A stretch of DNA of 64,000 nucleotides from Xestospongia muta (lineage: Eukaryota; Porifera; Demospongiae; Haplosclerida; Petrosiidae), in NCBI GenBank assembly GCA_963693285.1, contig OY848929.1, positions 1,180,501-1,244,500 on the forward strand, read 5' to 3'. The stretch's first letter is position 1. Every line of letters begins with the position of its first letter. Both the position numbers and the translations under genes were made by a program. Shown piece after piece: positions 43,274-56,392 of the stretch. The notes beneath the pieces are model-generated. The model did not search any database and was not told the DNA's origin. It saw only the letters and a program-made list of their open reading frames with translations.

Positions 43274-46200
43274 TCATAATCCTTTATTATAATATAAAAA
43301 TGGCTCTGTAGTTTTCTCCTGGAATGCTGGCTCTAGTTTTGAGACTGGAACCTGAAAAGAAAGAGGGAGCCCTCTAATTATTGTATTGACACCATTACAA
43401 TAAAGAATTAAGGTATAGTCATTTGTCACTATTTTGTTTTAAAGTGGGTTGCCTTTATTAAAAAGTCAATCATAACATCATGATCACGAGTGAAGGACAA
43501 TTCTTCACAATAACGATAACGAATGGTCTCATTCCAAGACAGGACATATTGCACATTACTGATATAACGAGAACACTACTATACCAATTATTGGATACTT
43601 GGAAAACAATCACTCAATGAGATTAAATCAAACTAGTACACACATTGAAAGGTTGTTCGTAATAGAAGGCTTCAATAAGCATAGTCCTCTTCCACATAAA
43701 GTCAACGGTAGGTGTACATATAATTATATCATTCCATTTACGGCTATCATCACAGATAGCAAAGTATATTTCTCATGTTAATCCATTAGCGGGGCTATTG
43801 TACTAATGGTGAAATAGACTATGTACTTTTATAGAATTATCTATTAAATAGATTGTGTAGGATGGACCTGTTCTATAGTGGTGAGTTTGCCAGACAACTT
43901 TATTTGTGCTAATTAACAATTATCTAATGAGTGTTGGAGTAACACTTGTCTTCAAGTTGTTTATTAATAATCTTAGTTAATTGGTGAGCAAAGTTGTTAA
44001 TACCGACAAACATGAGAGAATCGTTTCAAATCAAATGCAACAGATGACAAGTGACATGTTATGATGTCTCCTCTAATAGTAGAACATAAAACTAACATAA
44101 AATACTCTCAAGGGAATCACTGTTACTACTATAGGGACAATATAGTATATCTGTCACTAATTAATCTATTGTTACTTTAAAGTGATCTCTTTGTCCCTTT
44201 ACTTTATAGTAGTCTCATTTCTTTACTCAAACTATCGATGGTACAACGTATAGTAATTAGTATAGTAATTACTGCAAATGTACACTTCATTCACACACAA
44301 TTTATAGTGTACCATTTACAATTTAATCATACTGTGTACAGTAAATCAAAATTTTATTATTGAGGCTTCACAAATACTCAAGCCAATCAGTATTCCTTAG
44401 TACTTTGACACACCTACAATTCTTAAAATGCTATGCCACACCCAAGACTACTTATAATTACCTTTGATTCTTGTGGAAAGAGAGCAATGGCCACTGGCAG
44501 AGCAAATGCAAAGCAAAGAGTACATACTGTGGCATGAATGGGCATTCTAATACGAGGAAATTTGGACCAGAATGACATCCTAAACAAAAATAAAATATTG
44601 GGAACATTTGACACCAACAAGCAATAAAATATTGTGTTTACAATTTTCTAATAAACATATCTATTGGTGAAGTAGTTATCTTAACAAATAGCATTAATTT
44701 AAGTGCAGTAGTACTACATAAAGATTTTTTAAACCACTATTGCCCACTCAGTATATTTTTAACCCTGTCTCAAATCCAAACAGAGGGAACAAGTTATTCC
44801 AGAATTCACTAGCATACCAGGTAAACCTAAGATTGTTATAGACCTCATGATAACAATTAACATTGTGTTTATAATTCTCTAATTGACAGATCTAATGGTG
44901 AAGTAGTTATCTTAACAAATGTCACTAATCTAAGTGCAGTAGTACTACTACATGGAGATTTTTAAACAACTATTGCCCACTCACTATATTTTTAACCCTG
45001 TCTCAAATCCAAACAGAGGGAACAAGTTATTTCTTGTTACAGACCTCATGATAACAATTAACATATTTCTTTGTTTTGTTATTTATTTAATATATTACCA
45101 AAAGCTAATGAATAAAATTAAAGTTCACAGAGACACATTGTAACTAATGAAGTTTACTTTGAGGATTATGACATCAGTGTGACCATATAAAAAGTATTAT
45201 TTAATGTAAAGAAATGCTTTTTAGCAGTAACGTTGGTTCTTTCAATTCCCCAGTCTTTAAAACTTAAGGCATTACCGTAACATGCACCATGAAAATCTAA
45301 TCCAGCTATGATTTCGATAAGGACTGATTGAGTGAACTGAATCTTAAACAAATAGAGTAGTTCTGAGATGTGTCAGTTGAGTCATAACACTATATCAAGT
45401 TAAACTTGGGCTGGGTGCTGGAATCTTTAAATTTTATTTTGTTCAAATTCTCACAAACAACATAAATTAAATAACAATTGTACATACCTGTAATTACACT
45501 AAAGATAATTGAATTTCTTTCAATTATATGTGAAATAAATTTACTTAGTATTATCACTACCATTTGTTATAACAACATTATTTAAAATTGTGTCTATTAC
45601 TAATTGTAATTAACAACATCCCATTGCGGCAGTACTGCATTTGATTATAGTCTATTTAAGCTGATTTTAACCCTCAACTCAATTTATATCTCAGGCTAGG
45701 ATTTAACCCTTGATTCAATTTATATCTCAGGCTAAGATTTAACCCTTGATTCAATTTATATCTCAGACTAGGATTTAATCCTTGATTCAATTTATATCTC
45801 AGGCTAGGATTTAACCCTTGATTCAATTTATATCTCAGGCTAGGATTTAACCCTTGATTCAATTTATATCTCAGGCTAAGATTTAATCCTTGACTCAATT
45901 TATACCTCAGGCTAGGATTTAATCCTTAACTCAATTTATATCTCAGGCTAGGAACATTAATTGGTTTTAACCATTCAAAATCCCCTGAAATAATATCCAA
46001 CACAATAGCAAAAAAATAGTCTATAAGATATTCCATAGATATTAAATGATATCTTAATCTATAGCTCTCAGACATGGCTTAAATTTTGTATGTTGTAAAG
46101 CTTCTGAAAATTCCAATTTAAAATTTAAAAATTATTCAGAAAACATCTATAAATATTTATAATAAAATTTAGCAAATTACTCTTAAGTTATTGAGTCCGT

Positions 46201-49200
46201 TGGAGCAGGTACAAGGTTCACAATATGTGTCTACTTGATCTGTCTAAGATCTGCCATCTATAAGTTGCATAATTTCCCATTACGAAGCAGCTCAGCATCT
46301 ACTGAACACTACCTCCATTCGATGTTTGAAGTGGCAGTGCCCTCTAATTTGTCAAAATTATCGCTCTAAATTTACCTCCAAATATTTATCTCTACTTGCT
46401 GAAACTTTTACTGTAGTGTGTATTAGATCCAGTTAAATGCTTTAGAATGTGGAAGCAATGAAGAATAAAGCAAAACAATAAAAAATGTACATTTAAAAGG
46501 TACAAGGCAATATGATCCACGTCCATGTCACATTGATAGCAAACTCATTTGGGAATATAACTTTACATACTCAACACAGCCACAATATATTGATACACTG
46601 AAATTATTACTACTCATACTTAACACGGCCACAATATATTGATATAGTAAAAATTAACTACTCATACTTAACACAGCCACAATATATTGATATTGTAAAA
46701 ATTATTGGCAATATTATAAGAAAATCAATAGCTTACTTTTCTATTTGTGTCATGATCACAGGAGGGAGTAATAAAACAGGAGCTGGCAAGAATATTCTTG
46801 TTAGCGCTGTCTCAAACACAGCCTATCAAGAGAAAAAGTACACTAGATCTGTGAAATTTGGCAAGGCTTGACATGTAAAGTCATGAATACATTTTATCGG
46901 CAAATACAACAAATCTTTACAGTCACATTCTTGACTGTTGTGTTCAATTCTTAACAAAAATTGAGAAAAATTGCCAAGTGTTAAACCAATTTACAAGCAA
47001 TTCTCCAAACTTTCCCATTATACAGTATTGATATAGTGTAGGTATTTATCAATGTGGATTGAATTTCATATTAATTCAGAATGTTTAAGAGTAGACATTT
47101 TTCAATTCTCTACATGTGGCTCATATCACCTCTTATTAACAGGTACCTTTCTAGCTGCGATAAGAGATGTTCCAACTATCTCACCATCTTGATTCTTTAT
47201 CTCAATACCCTCGCTGAGTTCATGATTTCTCATCAACATCACATTACAAATGTTGGCACAAGCTGTAAAAGAAATTAGATCATTTTATGATCATATCTTA
47301 TATATTCTCAGTTAACAATATATTGAGTTAGAGGTTGGTCTACCATTAACAATGACGTCATTTTGTTGTAATTGCTAGTTACTATTTATTACATAATGGT
47401 TATTAAATAAATTTATAGGATTAGTGTCAAATGGCAGGAGGAGTACATTGGGTCAGCAAAATGAGTATGGGATTGTGAGAGTATGCCAGCAACTAAATTA
47501 ACTAAGTTATGGTTGAAGCAATAATAGTGTTGACTATCTTTAGCCATGTCAACACATTCTAGATTGGATGGTGCGGACTATCTTAGCAACTTTCAATTTA
47601 TGTCTTTAACCAACTATGTCATCACTTATTACGAATTGCATATTTTTAGTGAGCTAGTGTTGCCTAGCAACATTAAGTTTACTACATAGGATTATGTCAT
47701 AATTAGTAATGTTATATAATTAGTAATTATTACATCAGATATTTCATGACATCAACCACATCAGTGGATTATGGCAGTAAATTACAATAATAAAAAAATG
47801 TTAGTGCAAGCTATAAAAGAAACATGATCACATTTTATCATGTATTCTCAGTTAACAATGTATTTAATTAAGGTTTGGTCTACCACTAATAGTGACGTCA
47901 TTTAGTTACTAGTTACTACACATGACAGAATGGTTATAAAAGGTTAGTATCAAATGACATGTGGAACATAATGAGTCAGCTAAATTAAATAGACCATAGG
48001 AGTATCCTAGCAACTAACAATCAACAAGTTCTGGATATGATCCAATATTCAATCATTGCAACTACTTCACTTCCCAATTATGCATTTCCTAAACATTACA
48101 TAATCACTTTATAAATTGCATTTTCTTTAATAAGTTTGTGTTACCTAGCAACACTGACTTTATAGCATAGGACTTCCAGAAATAGTTAGTGTCCAATATT
48201 TACACACACATGTAAGATTACTTCACATGTATGTAGTTAGACAACTAATAATTGGTACATCAGAAATTCCATGGCATCTACCAGATTAATGGAGTCTAGC
48301 AGTAATGACCTATTGATTATATTATAAATAGGTGATGTTCTATATTGTGTATTGGACTAAACTAAGCCAGTTTGCTCACACAATGATAACGCTATATCAT
48401 GTACAGTTTAAGACAAAAAGTATAAGTAGTATGACCGCATAGATCTCATCTAATTGCAATGTCATTTGGAACTAAGTTATACATCAGATTTATCAGAAAT
48501 TAAGATCACAGTACCCATTAATTTTCTACAACAAAGAAAGCCATATTTTAAGTACTAACATTAACTTGTTCTCTTGAGAGCACTAAACAGGTAATGGTTT
48601 ATTGATTCTTTTAAAATAATTATTAATAGGCCAACTTACCAACAGCTGGGAAGGGTACAAATCTTTGTATGAGCATTTTTGTCATTGGTTTAAGAGCTTG
48701 TGCTCTCTGCAACAAAGCACTAAGACCAACCTAGAGAATTTAAGGTGTGTATTAGTTACATAACACAGTTGATTCAATTGCATGGAATGAAAAATGTGTA
48801 TAATTTAATGAAAACTTACAGCAATAGAAACTGCAGATGTCACAGCTCCAATATAGCCCAAAACAAATCGACTGGTAGGAGTTGGCTAATACACAAAATA
48901 TCACGTTTAAAAGACAACAACAACTAAGTCCATTACCACTGACCTAACTAAATTTATACTCACTTTGCTAGCATTTCTGTTAGCATAATTGACTCCGGCA
49001 TTATGACTTTGATTTAGCCACTACAAACAGTAAAAGAAGAACTTAAGAGAATAAAGAAGAAATTGAGGTCATTAATAAAGGTGTCCTCAAGATCAGAAAT
49101 TACATAATGTACAATCATGATAGAACAAGTGAATATAATAATGCATTTTAAGTTGAGGCGTCCTTTAAAACAGACTGCAGATCCCACTCATTGAAAACAC

Positions 49201-52200
49201 TATTCATTGTGTATGATAGAACAATATAATTTCTTAAATCATTTTAAACACAATCTATAAACTGAGTTATGGTATTGTTAATTGACTGACTGCTCTAACA
49301 ACAAAGATATTACAACAATTCATTTAAAGTATTTACAGTATACAGTGTCTACAGTATACAGTGTATTGTGTAATGAGAGAGGTAACATTACACCTTGACA
49401 CACCCGTATAGGAAACAATGATCTAATTGTGGATGCTTGCCCATTATCAAAACCAAAAAAGTAGTGTGGAACTGCCACCAGAACTCAACATTCATGACAC
49501 TATAGTACTGGTTAATTAAAGTATTTGTATAACCACTGGATAATATACAATGACATCATGTCTGCATTGTTAAAAATCCTTTGACAAACTTATCACATAG
49601 ATAATTAAATTAAACAAAGTTGTAAAGTGATCTTATTATGGTCACAGTGAAACTTAAGATAACCAACAGATGACATAACAATGCATGACACACTACGTAA
49701 TAAGTATTTCATATGTTGAACAACAAACTAAACCAGAAGTATCAGAGTGGTGAGTATTGATTGTTTAGTAAATATTACTTAGCTTACTTGCCAAAGAATC
49801 ATTTGTCTAAAAGTGGGATTAGGAAGAAGAAGACCTACAACCTAGCAACAGATACACAACATCAAAATAGTGAAGCTGTACTTTGTATTAATAACATTTG
49901 CTGTTCATGAAAGAAATTTAAAATTAAACTATTTATATAAATTTGATTCGATTTTAAATATGTTTTAGATAAATCTATTAGTTGATCAAGCCTTCTTTAA
50001 TGTGACATAGTTTGGTGAAATAGATAAGACTGAAATAAGTTGTTTTGATAAATTTATCTTGGAATCAACTCTTTTTTTAAATAGATTTCTCTCAAATATT
50101 AATTGGTCTATTTATTAGCATTCAATGGACAATTCTAAGCCCTGAACATGTGTGACAGTGAAAAATGAATTGGACCATTTTAGAGAGAGCAATAAAGTTT
50201 TAACAACAGTTTAAATATAATTTCATCATCACTTTTTTCAGTGCCCTGTCACTCTTTTTATTGTTATTATTGAGAAATAACATCTACCTCCTGTTTACTT
50301 CCTTCAATTAACAGTACACTTTCCTACTTTAATTTAATACACCACCACTTAGTAAGTTTTTCTAATTTTCTCACTTCCTCTTTGTATTGCTAGATCTTCT
50401 GTTTATCTCGTTACAAGTTCTGTTTATACAATTACAATTAGTTTGGAATGATAGCACAACTAATATAGTAGTGACCAGTACTGAACATATAGAATAGGGC
50501 AACTTCCAAAAGTTATAACTTAACTGATGTCAGCACTAAAATATTAAAGACTTTGTCTTTTTCAAAGGAATAGCATGCATCAACTTCCTATTACTGTAAC
50601 TGACTACACAGAAACTTCAAGAACATTAGACTGTTGTCAGCACTAAAATATTAAAGACTTTGTCTTTTTCAAAGGAATAGCATGCATCAACTTCCTATTA
50701 CTCCAACCGACTACAGAGAAACTTGTAAGAAGACCATACTGCTGTCAGCACTAAAATATTAAAAACATTGTCTTTTAAATAAAAAACATCCTCTTGTATT
50801 TAAAAATAATTGTTAGATTATTTAATGGACTAATTGTAGTGAAGATGTTATCAAAACTTACTGTAATGGAGCCAAATGGAACATAACCTGTAAGAGATGA
50901 TAGACAACATCATTGTTTTTACAACTAATCATGTAACAGTGTCTGACATTATTCTAATAAGTACTAGTCTAATAACTATTATTCTAATAATTACTAGTCT
51001 AATAAGTACTAGTCTAATAAGTACTAGTCTAATAATTACTAGTCTAATAACTATTATTCTAATAATTACTAGTCTAATAAGTACTAGTCTAATAAGTACT
51101 AGTCTAATAATTATCTACTAAGATTGTTGTTGTTGTTGTCGTGAATATGTGTACCTGACATTCTCAATGGCATAAATATTTTCTCTCCTGTATCAGGATG
51201 GATAATAGCCTGAGAAGAGAGTACAAAACATAACAATAAATGAAGTTTGTAATATTTATAAGATTGACTATAGTCGTTGTACATTTATTGAGAAACAAAC
51301 AATTCTCTCGTAATTCAGTAATAATAACATTTACGGCTCTAATCAAATATGTGGTCAATTAAGTAATGTGCATGTTCAAACATTATTGCTTAAATATTGT
51401 TGTTGACAGTTATTTTTTCCATAATAGCATAACATAACATGTTTGTCCGTTTGTTTATTAGCTTTGTATCTATAAACAGAAAGTGGAGCACACATGACAA
51501 ACAGCTGCTATGAAATTTATTAAACATTCATATTGCACAAGCAAAACAACATAAAAGTATTTATAGTGTTCAATTAGATTCATAATGCTCTAATCGATAA
51601 ATTTATCAAGTGAGTGGGAAGTGCTTATCATGTTGTCATCATAATGACATCATTGCTTATTTAATTTGCTGAATTGACAACATTGAAAGTGATCATGATA
51701 ATTTCATAAATTCTATTCATATTTTGTGGAGCTTTTATCAGAGCTCTTCATTAAAAAGTCAAAATTTATGAATAGCAAACTACATACCAGTAGTGTAATA
51801 GAATTTACAGTATAAAGCATGTGACTCTGTAAATGCTGTAGAATGGAATACGTCAATGTTTACAGTACAAACTATTTAATAATGAGAGGGAGTTGGCCAA
51901 ACAGATGTAAATAATGATATTAATGAACCCGTAAATAGCCACTATTTTGAAAAAAAAACAGTTTTTCTACTCAATTCAAATATCAATTTTGTAGGAATAG
52001 AATATATGAAAAAACACTTAATTGCTATAATATTAATACTATTATTATTACTATTAACTTACTTGTTTAATCTTTTGAGCTTGCCATAACTATACAATAA
52101 AGATACGGTTAAAAAAAAACAGACAAGATTATTATTTAGTAAAACAAATGAATTATCCTAACCATAGGTCATTCATTTTATTAGCAGCAAAGCGAACACA

Positions 52201-55200
52201 GTAAACACCCACACACACTAATCTAATGAGTAATACCAAAAATATGCTTTGAACTTTGAACTTTCAGTTGATTATAGGTCTAAACTTTGTCATGCTTGTC
52301 AAAATAAACTCTCATAGCAATTGAATATTTGTTTAGTAAAACATTTAACTTGTTGCCTAGGAAAGAGATAACCAATGTTTGAAATGTCTTATTAGTTTCA
52401 CAAATTGGTCTGGCAGATTACTACATCTCTGGTAATGTTGGGATGATCAACAACAAACATATACAATACACTTGGAGATCAATCAATATGTAATAATAAT
52501 TACATAATTTTTTGTAAGTAGCTACTCTTTGATATTACAATACACACACACAATGACATAGCATATTGCACAACACTGATTAATCCAGTGATTCGTTATA
52601 ACCACTGAACCCATAATTAACAAGGAACTCTATTCAAAATGACCTAATAAGGATAAATTTAATGATCTCCTATGAAGTGGATGAGTAAGGCATATGATTG
52701 TGTAGTAAAAATAACTTGAGTATAATATTCCATGACAGTTAATTAGTCTACTCCAAGCATGGATTGATTGAAAATTAGAACATTGTCCAAGTAAAGACAC
52801 AGGTGTGATCAACCTTACATGATGTAATAACTGATAAGGACATGAAAAAATACAAGCCATATTGTTGTGACCATCTGTTAGACTGGTATATACAACAAGG
52901 AGTTTACTACCTAACATGACTTTATTATGAGCTGGCCTTCTAGAAGATTCTATTACATTACTGATCACAGATTAAGTTAACATCAAGCCAAATATCAGTT
53001 GATTTACTATAATACTTGAATTAACCTGACCTTCTAGAAGATTCTATTACATTACTGATCACAGATCAAGCTAACACCAAAACCAAATATCAGTTGATTT
53101 ACTATAATACTTTATTTAAGGAGGAGAATAATTCAAGTAGAGACAGCATTAAACAGAAATGAACAAGGTCGGGGATACTTTAGCTTATTACATCATACTT
53201 TGGACAATTAAACAGTCCACGGTTAACTATAATGAGGAGGAAATAAACAAAACTTCCCTTGTGATAAGAAAAGACTTCCTAGAAGGCTATACCTGTCCAC
53301 ATTCCCAGCTGTAATGTGTTAGTACATAATACTGCTATGTAGACACTAATCATTCAAGGTATGTGATAACTATGGGGCATATTAAATACCTAATAGGTGT
53401 AACTGCAAACTGTAAAAGTCAATAAATCACGTGTTTCTATAGAGAGGACAACTACTGTTTATAGAAATATCCTTATATTTGCCAATGTTTGTACTGCAAC
53501 TTACAAATTAAATTAGTCTAATCTAGGACAGTTAAAATGATGTCAGGGAGACGTTAAAATGACTCAAGCCATCAGGGAGTATCTCTGTAAAGGAAAGAAT
53601 GTTCGTTGATCCAATTCCTTGTTTTCATATTTAGCATGTGACAGAGCAATATCTCTTGTTCATACTATATGTGACGTTAAAGGGAAATACTAGGAAAGAC
53701 ACAAGTTGTACAAATTGGATAGAGAGGAGTGCTATTGTGTCTTAATATAACCACAACTGGATTACATCCAAAACAATGAAAGAATTCAACAGCAAAGAAA
53801 TGGAGCAGAAACAATGCAAAAAGAGTTACAACTAAAGATTGAAACTAAATAACAAATTGCTAAAGAGGACAGCATTGATAAAGATGACAGAGTTAGTTAA
53901 ATAATATCTCTGTTCGAACAAAATACACTAGACCAGGATGTTATATATCATAGTAATAGGCAACAGGAGCTAACTGAGTCATACTATGCAGCTGTTCACT
54001 ACATATCGGTTAATGATATAATGTTTACAAATCTTATCCTCTGATACTATTGTGAGTTGTGTTTTCTCATGAACTATTAACAATGCTCACTCCCTTTGTC
54101 AGACTCTCTCTGAAAAGAATCTATAGTTCATTGAATGAAATATAATCATAATAACTTATAGGTGGTTTATTTAACCTACAAAGTTGCTACTAAATAGCAC
54201 ACATATCCAACACACACCTCATAAATTGTATTTGAGGGAGTACAAGACAACAGATTACAATAAGTATGGTATCCAGGAAGACAAAAATTACCTTATATCC
54301 TATATTAAACTCCTATAAAGCACCTGTCTTAATAAATATTATTGTCTAAGCCAACAAGGATATGGAGGATGATCAATAACAATGAAATGTGATAGCTCAA
54401 GCTGACATGATTGATCAAAAACTGATAATATTCATGATATGGCCACGTGTTCTAAAAATAGTAACAGAATGACTCATGAAGCCATACAGTATACTCAGCA
54501 AAAATATTGTACAGCTGTATTCAATTAACATTGATAAAAATGCTATTTGCTAAATAATATAAACAATAGAATGGGCTAGGTAAGGTAATGTAGTGAATGC
54601 TGACAACTTTCAGACATTTGCATAATCAAGTTATCTCATCACTGAGTCAATCTCATAGAACAACAACACAAACATTCATGTTGATCAAAACAAAGTGATG
54701 ATTCCCAATAGTCGAATAGCCATTAACATGACATAATGTCTGACCTAACACTGGTTGGGAAATAAAAATGGAGACATTATACTTTAACCACATACATGGC
54801 ATGAAGATTCTTTTATTATTATAAGCAAAATAAACAATTTATGCTGTGATCTTGGCAGTAATATTTCAAGCAATTTGTTCCAAGAATTGGTTATAATATA
54901 TTTGTGGAGGATTAGAAGCACAATGCTACAGTGTTATACAATACAACATTGTCATTGAGTAAAATCATTGTCATTTTTTATACTACAACTGTCACTAACT
55001 GTTTCCATGTCTGAATTATCTAGAAACTCAAATGTTCCTGCAATAATACCTATTATAGACGTCTAAAGTGATTGTTTATATGAGCCAATGTTGTTCTATT
55101 TGAACTATCTTATGTTTGCTATAGTTGTACTGGTTTATATTATCATTGCTAAATTATAGTTCAGTTGATAATCATGTCGTAATAGCATTACTTCCACGTT

Positions 55201-56152
55201 ATTGTTACTGCTTGCGTATAAACATTTGTAAGACATCACCCAATGACTTTATGATAGGATAAGTATTCTAACAAAAAGGAAGCCAGGTTGCCAAGTTACC
55301 AAATGTGAGGGAGAGAATGTATTAGAAATAACAACATGCATGGAGATACAAATGAAGTCATACTGTCATTACATTAAGACGCTAACTTCTAAGTGAAATA
55401 CAAAGCTGACGTTAATGAATGTCATGTAAACTTACATATACCATTTCTTGGTATATTGTTAGATCATGTGTTTATTTCATATTCCTGGTAAAGGTAGATA
55501 TTGCTAGGTGATATTAATACTACATATTCCACATCCTTTAAAGTCGGATTAATATCTGGATATGTAAATTTAATTAACCTGTTTATTAGAGATATCTGAG
55601 CCAAGTTGACCTTTGCTGAAATCGTCTAAAAGTTTGACAGACTTCTGTAATTGTTCCTGATCAAAGAATGTAGAATCATTTATAATAACATTAACTGTTA
55701 TATGTGCATGATGGCATGTATAGTCTGAACTTTGACCTCTAAACTATTACCAAATTCATTATAAATGTGATTATTGTCTAGAGACTGCAAGGAATATTAT
55801 GTTGTAAATTGTTATTTAGTATATTAGAATTGACCGTTTGTTCATCATACCTCCGATGTGAACAGGGTTAGTGGGTCAACTACATCAAGAAAATGTCGTA
55901 ATCTTCCAGAGAATGTGGTCTATGAAATAAATACAAACATAACAAAACAAAAATGGTTAGGAGTGTAATGGTACAATCTTTATACATATCATGGACTCTG
56001 TGGCGCTGTGGTCTTTATAAGTTTATTATCTACTTCAATTAATTAAGATATTATCATTATCGTATTAGCGATAGGATTTATGGTTTGTTATATTGTTAAC
56101 AAGATACCTGGTCAAATCTCGACTTGCCCAAGACAAAGGGTGGATAATCCAT
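43274..56152 (-). CDS. SFXN5: Sideroflexin, SFXN5 type (mitochondrial inner-membrane carrier)
   Basis: Fourteen coding exons, 321 aa, phases all consistent: 56108-56152, 55851-55919, 55579-55656, 52063-52089, 51155-51209, 50862-50887, 49788-49841, 48964-49020, 48820-48885, 48640-48730, 47147-47262, 46737-46822, 44462-44579, 43274-43351. Marks: [10 protein letters not shown] at the start, [80 protein letters not shown], and a C-terminus ending YYNKGL. These favour SFXN5 over SFXN1-3. Sideroflexins are multi-pass inner-membrane transporters; SFXN1 carries serine, and the SFXN5 substrate is less clear (citrate has been proposed). The start is the first in-frame Met after an upstream stop. Introns make up over 90% of the locus. 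Confidence 0.93.
44639..45040. repeat. Diverged tandem duplication in SFXN5 intron 13/12 area
   Basis: About 165 bp around ggtgaagtagttatcttaac and ctgtctcaaatccaaacag occurs twice, offset about 231 bp (44640-44810 and 44875-45035). Non-coding, between SFXN5 exons 13 and 12. Confidence 0.8.
45659..45952. repeat. 36-bp minisatellite, about 8 copies
   Basis: Tandem unit of 36 bp (caggctaggatttaaccc... attcaatttatatct) with few substitutions, inside the SFXN5 intron between exons 12 and 13. A minus-strand ORF of 12-residue repeats arises only because the period is a multiple of three. Confidence 0.92.
46569..46706. repeat. About 57-bp tandem repeat, 2.5 copies
   Basis: acttaacacagccacaatatattgata recurs three times just 3' of SFXN5 exon 12 (intronic). 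Confidence 0.8.
47262..48300. repeat. Diverged tandem duplication, about 545-bp period, SFXN5 intron 10
   Basis: The sequence next to exon 11 (gcacaagctgtaaaagaaa... ggtctaccattaacaatgacgtcat) recurs from about 47803 (gtgcaagctataaaagaaac...). The second copy includes the first bases of exon 11 and its acceptor in decayed form. Confidence 0.7.
50525..50772. repeat. About 112-bp tandem repeat, 2.3 copies
   Basis: tgtcagcactaaaatattaaa recurs three times in SFXN5 intron 6. The first two units are almost identical (agcatgcatcaacttcctattac). Confidence 0.88.
50951..51117. repeat. 15-bp minisatellite
   Basis: Tandem tctaataagtactag and variants, about 11 copies, in the intron between SFXN5 exons 5 and 6. 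It yields an artefactual ISTSL-repeat ORF. Confidence 0.92.
52090..55578. other. SFXN5 intron 3 (3.5 kb)
   Basis: The largest intron of the gene, AT-rich. It holds a 96-bp tandem duplication at 52934-53113 (ccttctagaagattctattac twice). I found no nested gene on either strand; ORFs here are short and without recognisable motifs. Confidence 0.6.
52934..53113. repeat. 96-bp tandem duplication
   Basis: Two adjacent copies of ccttctagaagattctattac... atatcagttgatttactataatact, differing by a few substitutions and short indels. Confidence 0.88.
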
Positions 56153-56392
56153 TCCAGATAAAGCTGTCTCTAACCGGTCAGGTAGACTCAGCTAGAGATG
56201 GCTATTCGATAACAACATTCATAGATGCTAGCCAAATACTACGTCATACATTTACGTAGTGTCTAAATTTAGAACTTAATTGGTCTAGAAGCACTGCTGT
56301 ATATAAGAGCTTAGCTACGACCAACAGAGTTCAAAAGTATCACTAGGCTAATACGAAGTAGTAAAAGAAGCACAGGAACCTTCTAGAAAAAT
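56153..56392. promoter_or_regulatory. Bidirectional promoter SFXN5 / MKP-type phosphatase
   Basis: 240 bp between divergent start codons. TATATAAG at 300-307 of the 56-kb line (56300-56307) fits a TATA box for the plus-strand gene. TACGTCA at 56240-56246 (TGACGTA on the minus strand) is a CRE/AP-1-like site, with tttacgtag just after it. Mammalian DUSP1-type genes are immediate-early genes with CRE sites. The parallel is suggestive only. Confidence 0.55.

Noticed and set aside
45674..45898. Minus-strand ORF with repeated [12 protein letters not shown] units
   Set aside because: Arises from the 36-bp minisatellite, whose period is a multiple of three. It lies inside an SFXN5 intron and has no other coding signal.
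45659..45952. CRISPR-like appearance of regularly spaced repeats
   Set aside because: The repeats are directly adjacent with no unique spacers, in an intron of an animal gene. It is a minisatellite.
50897..51121. Plus-strand ORF rich in ISTSLI repeats
   Set aside because: Product of a 15-bp tandem repeat within an SFXN5 intron.
52630..52968. 112-codon minus-strand ORF in SFXN5 intron 3
   Set aside because: No recognisable motif. It partly overlaps a tandem duplication and has no splice partners that I could find.
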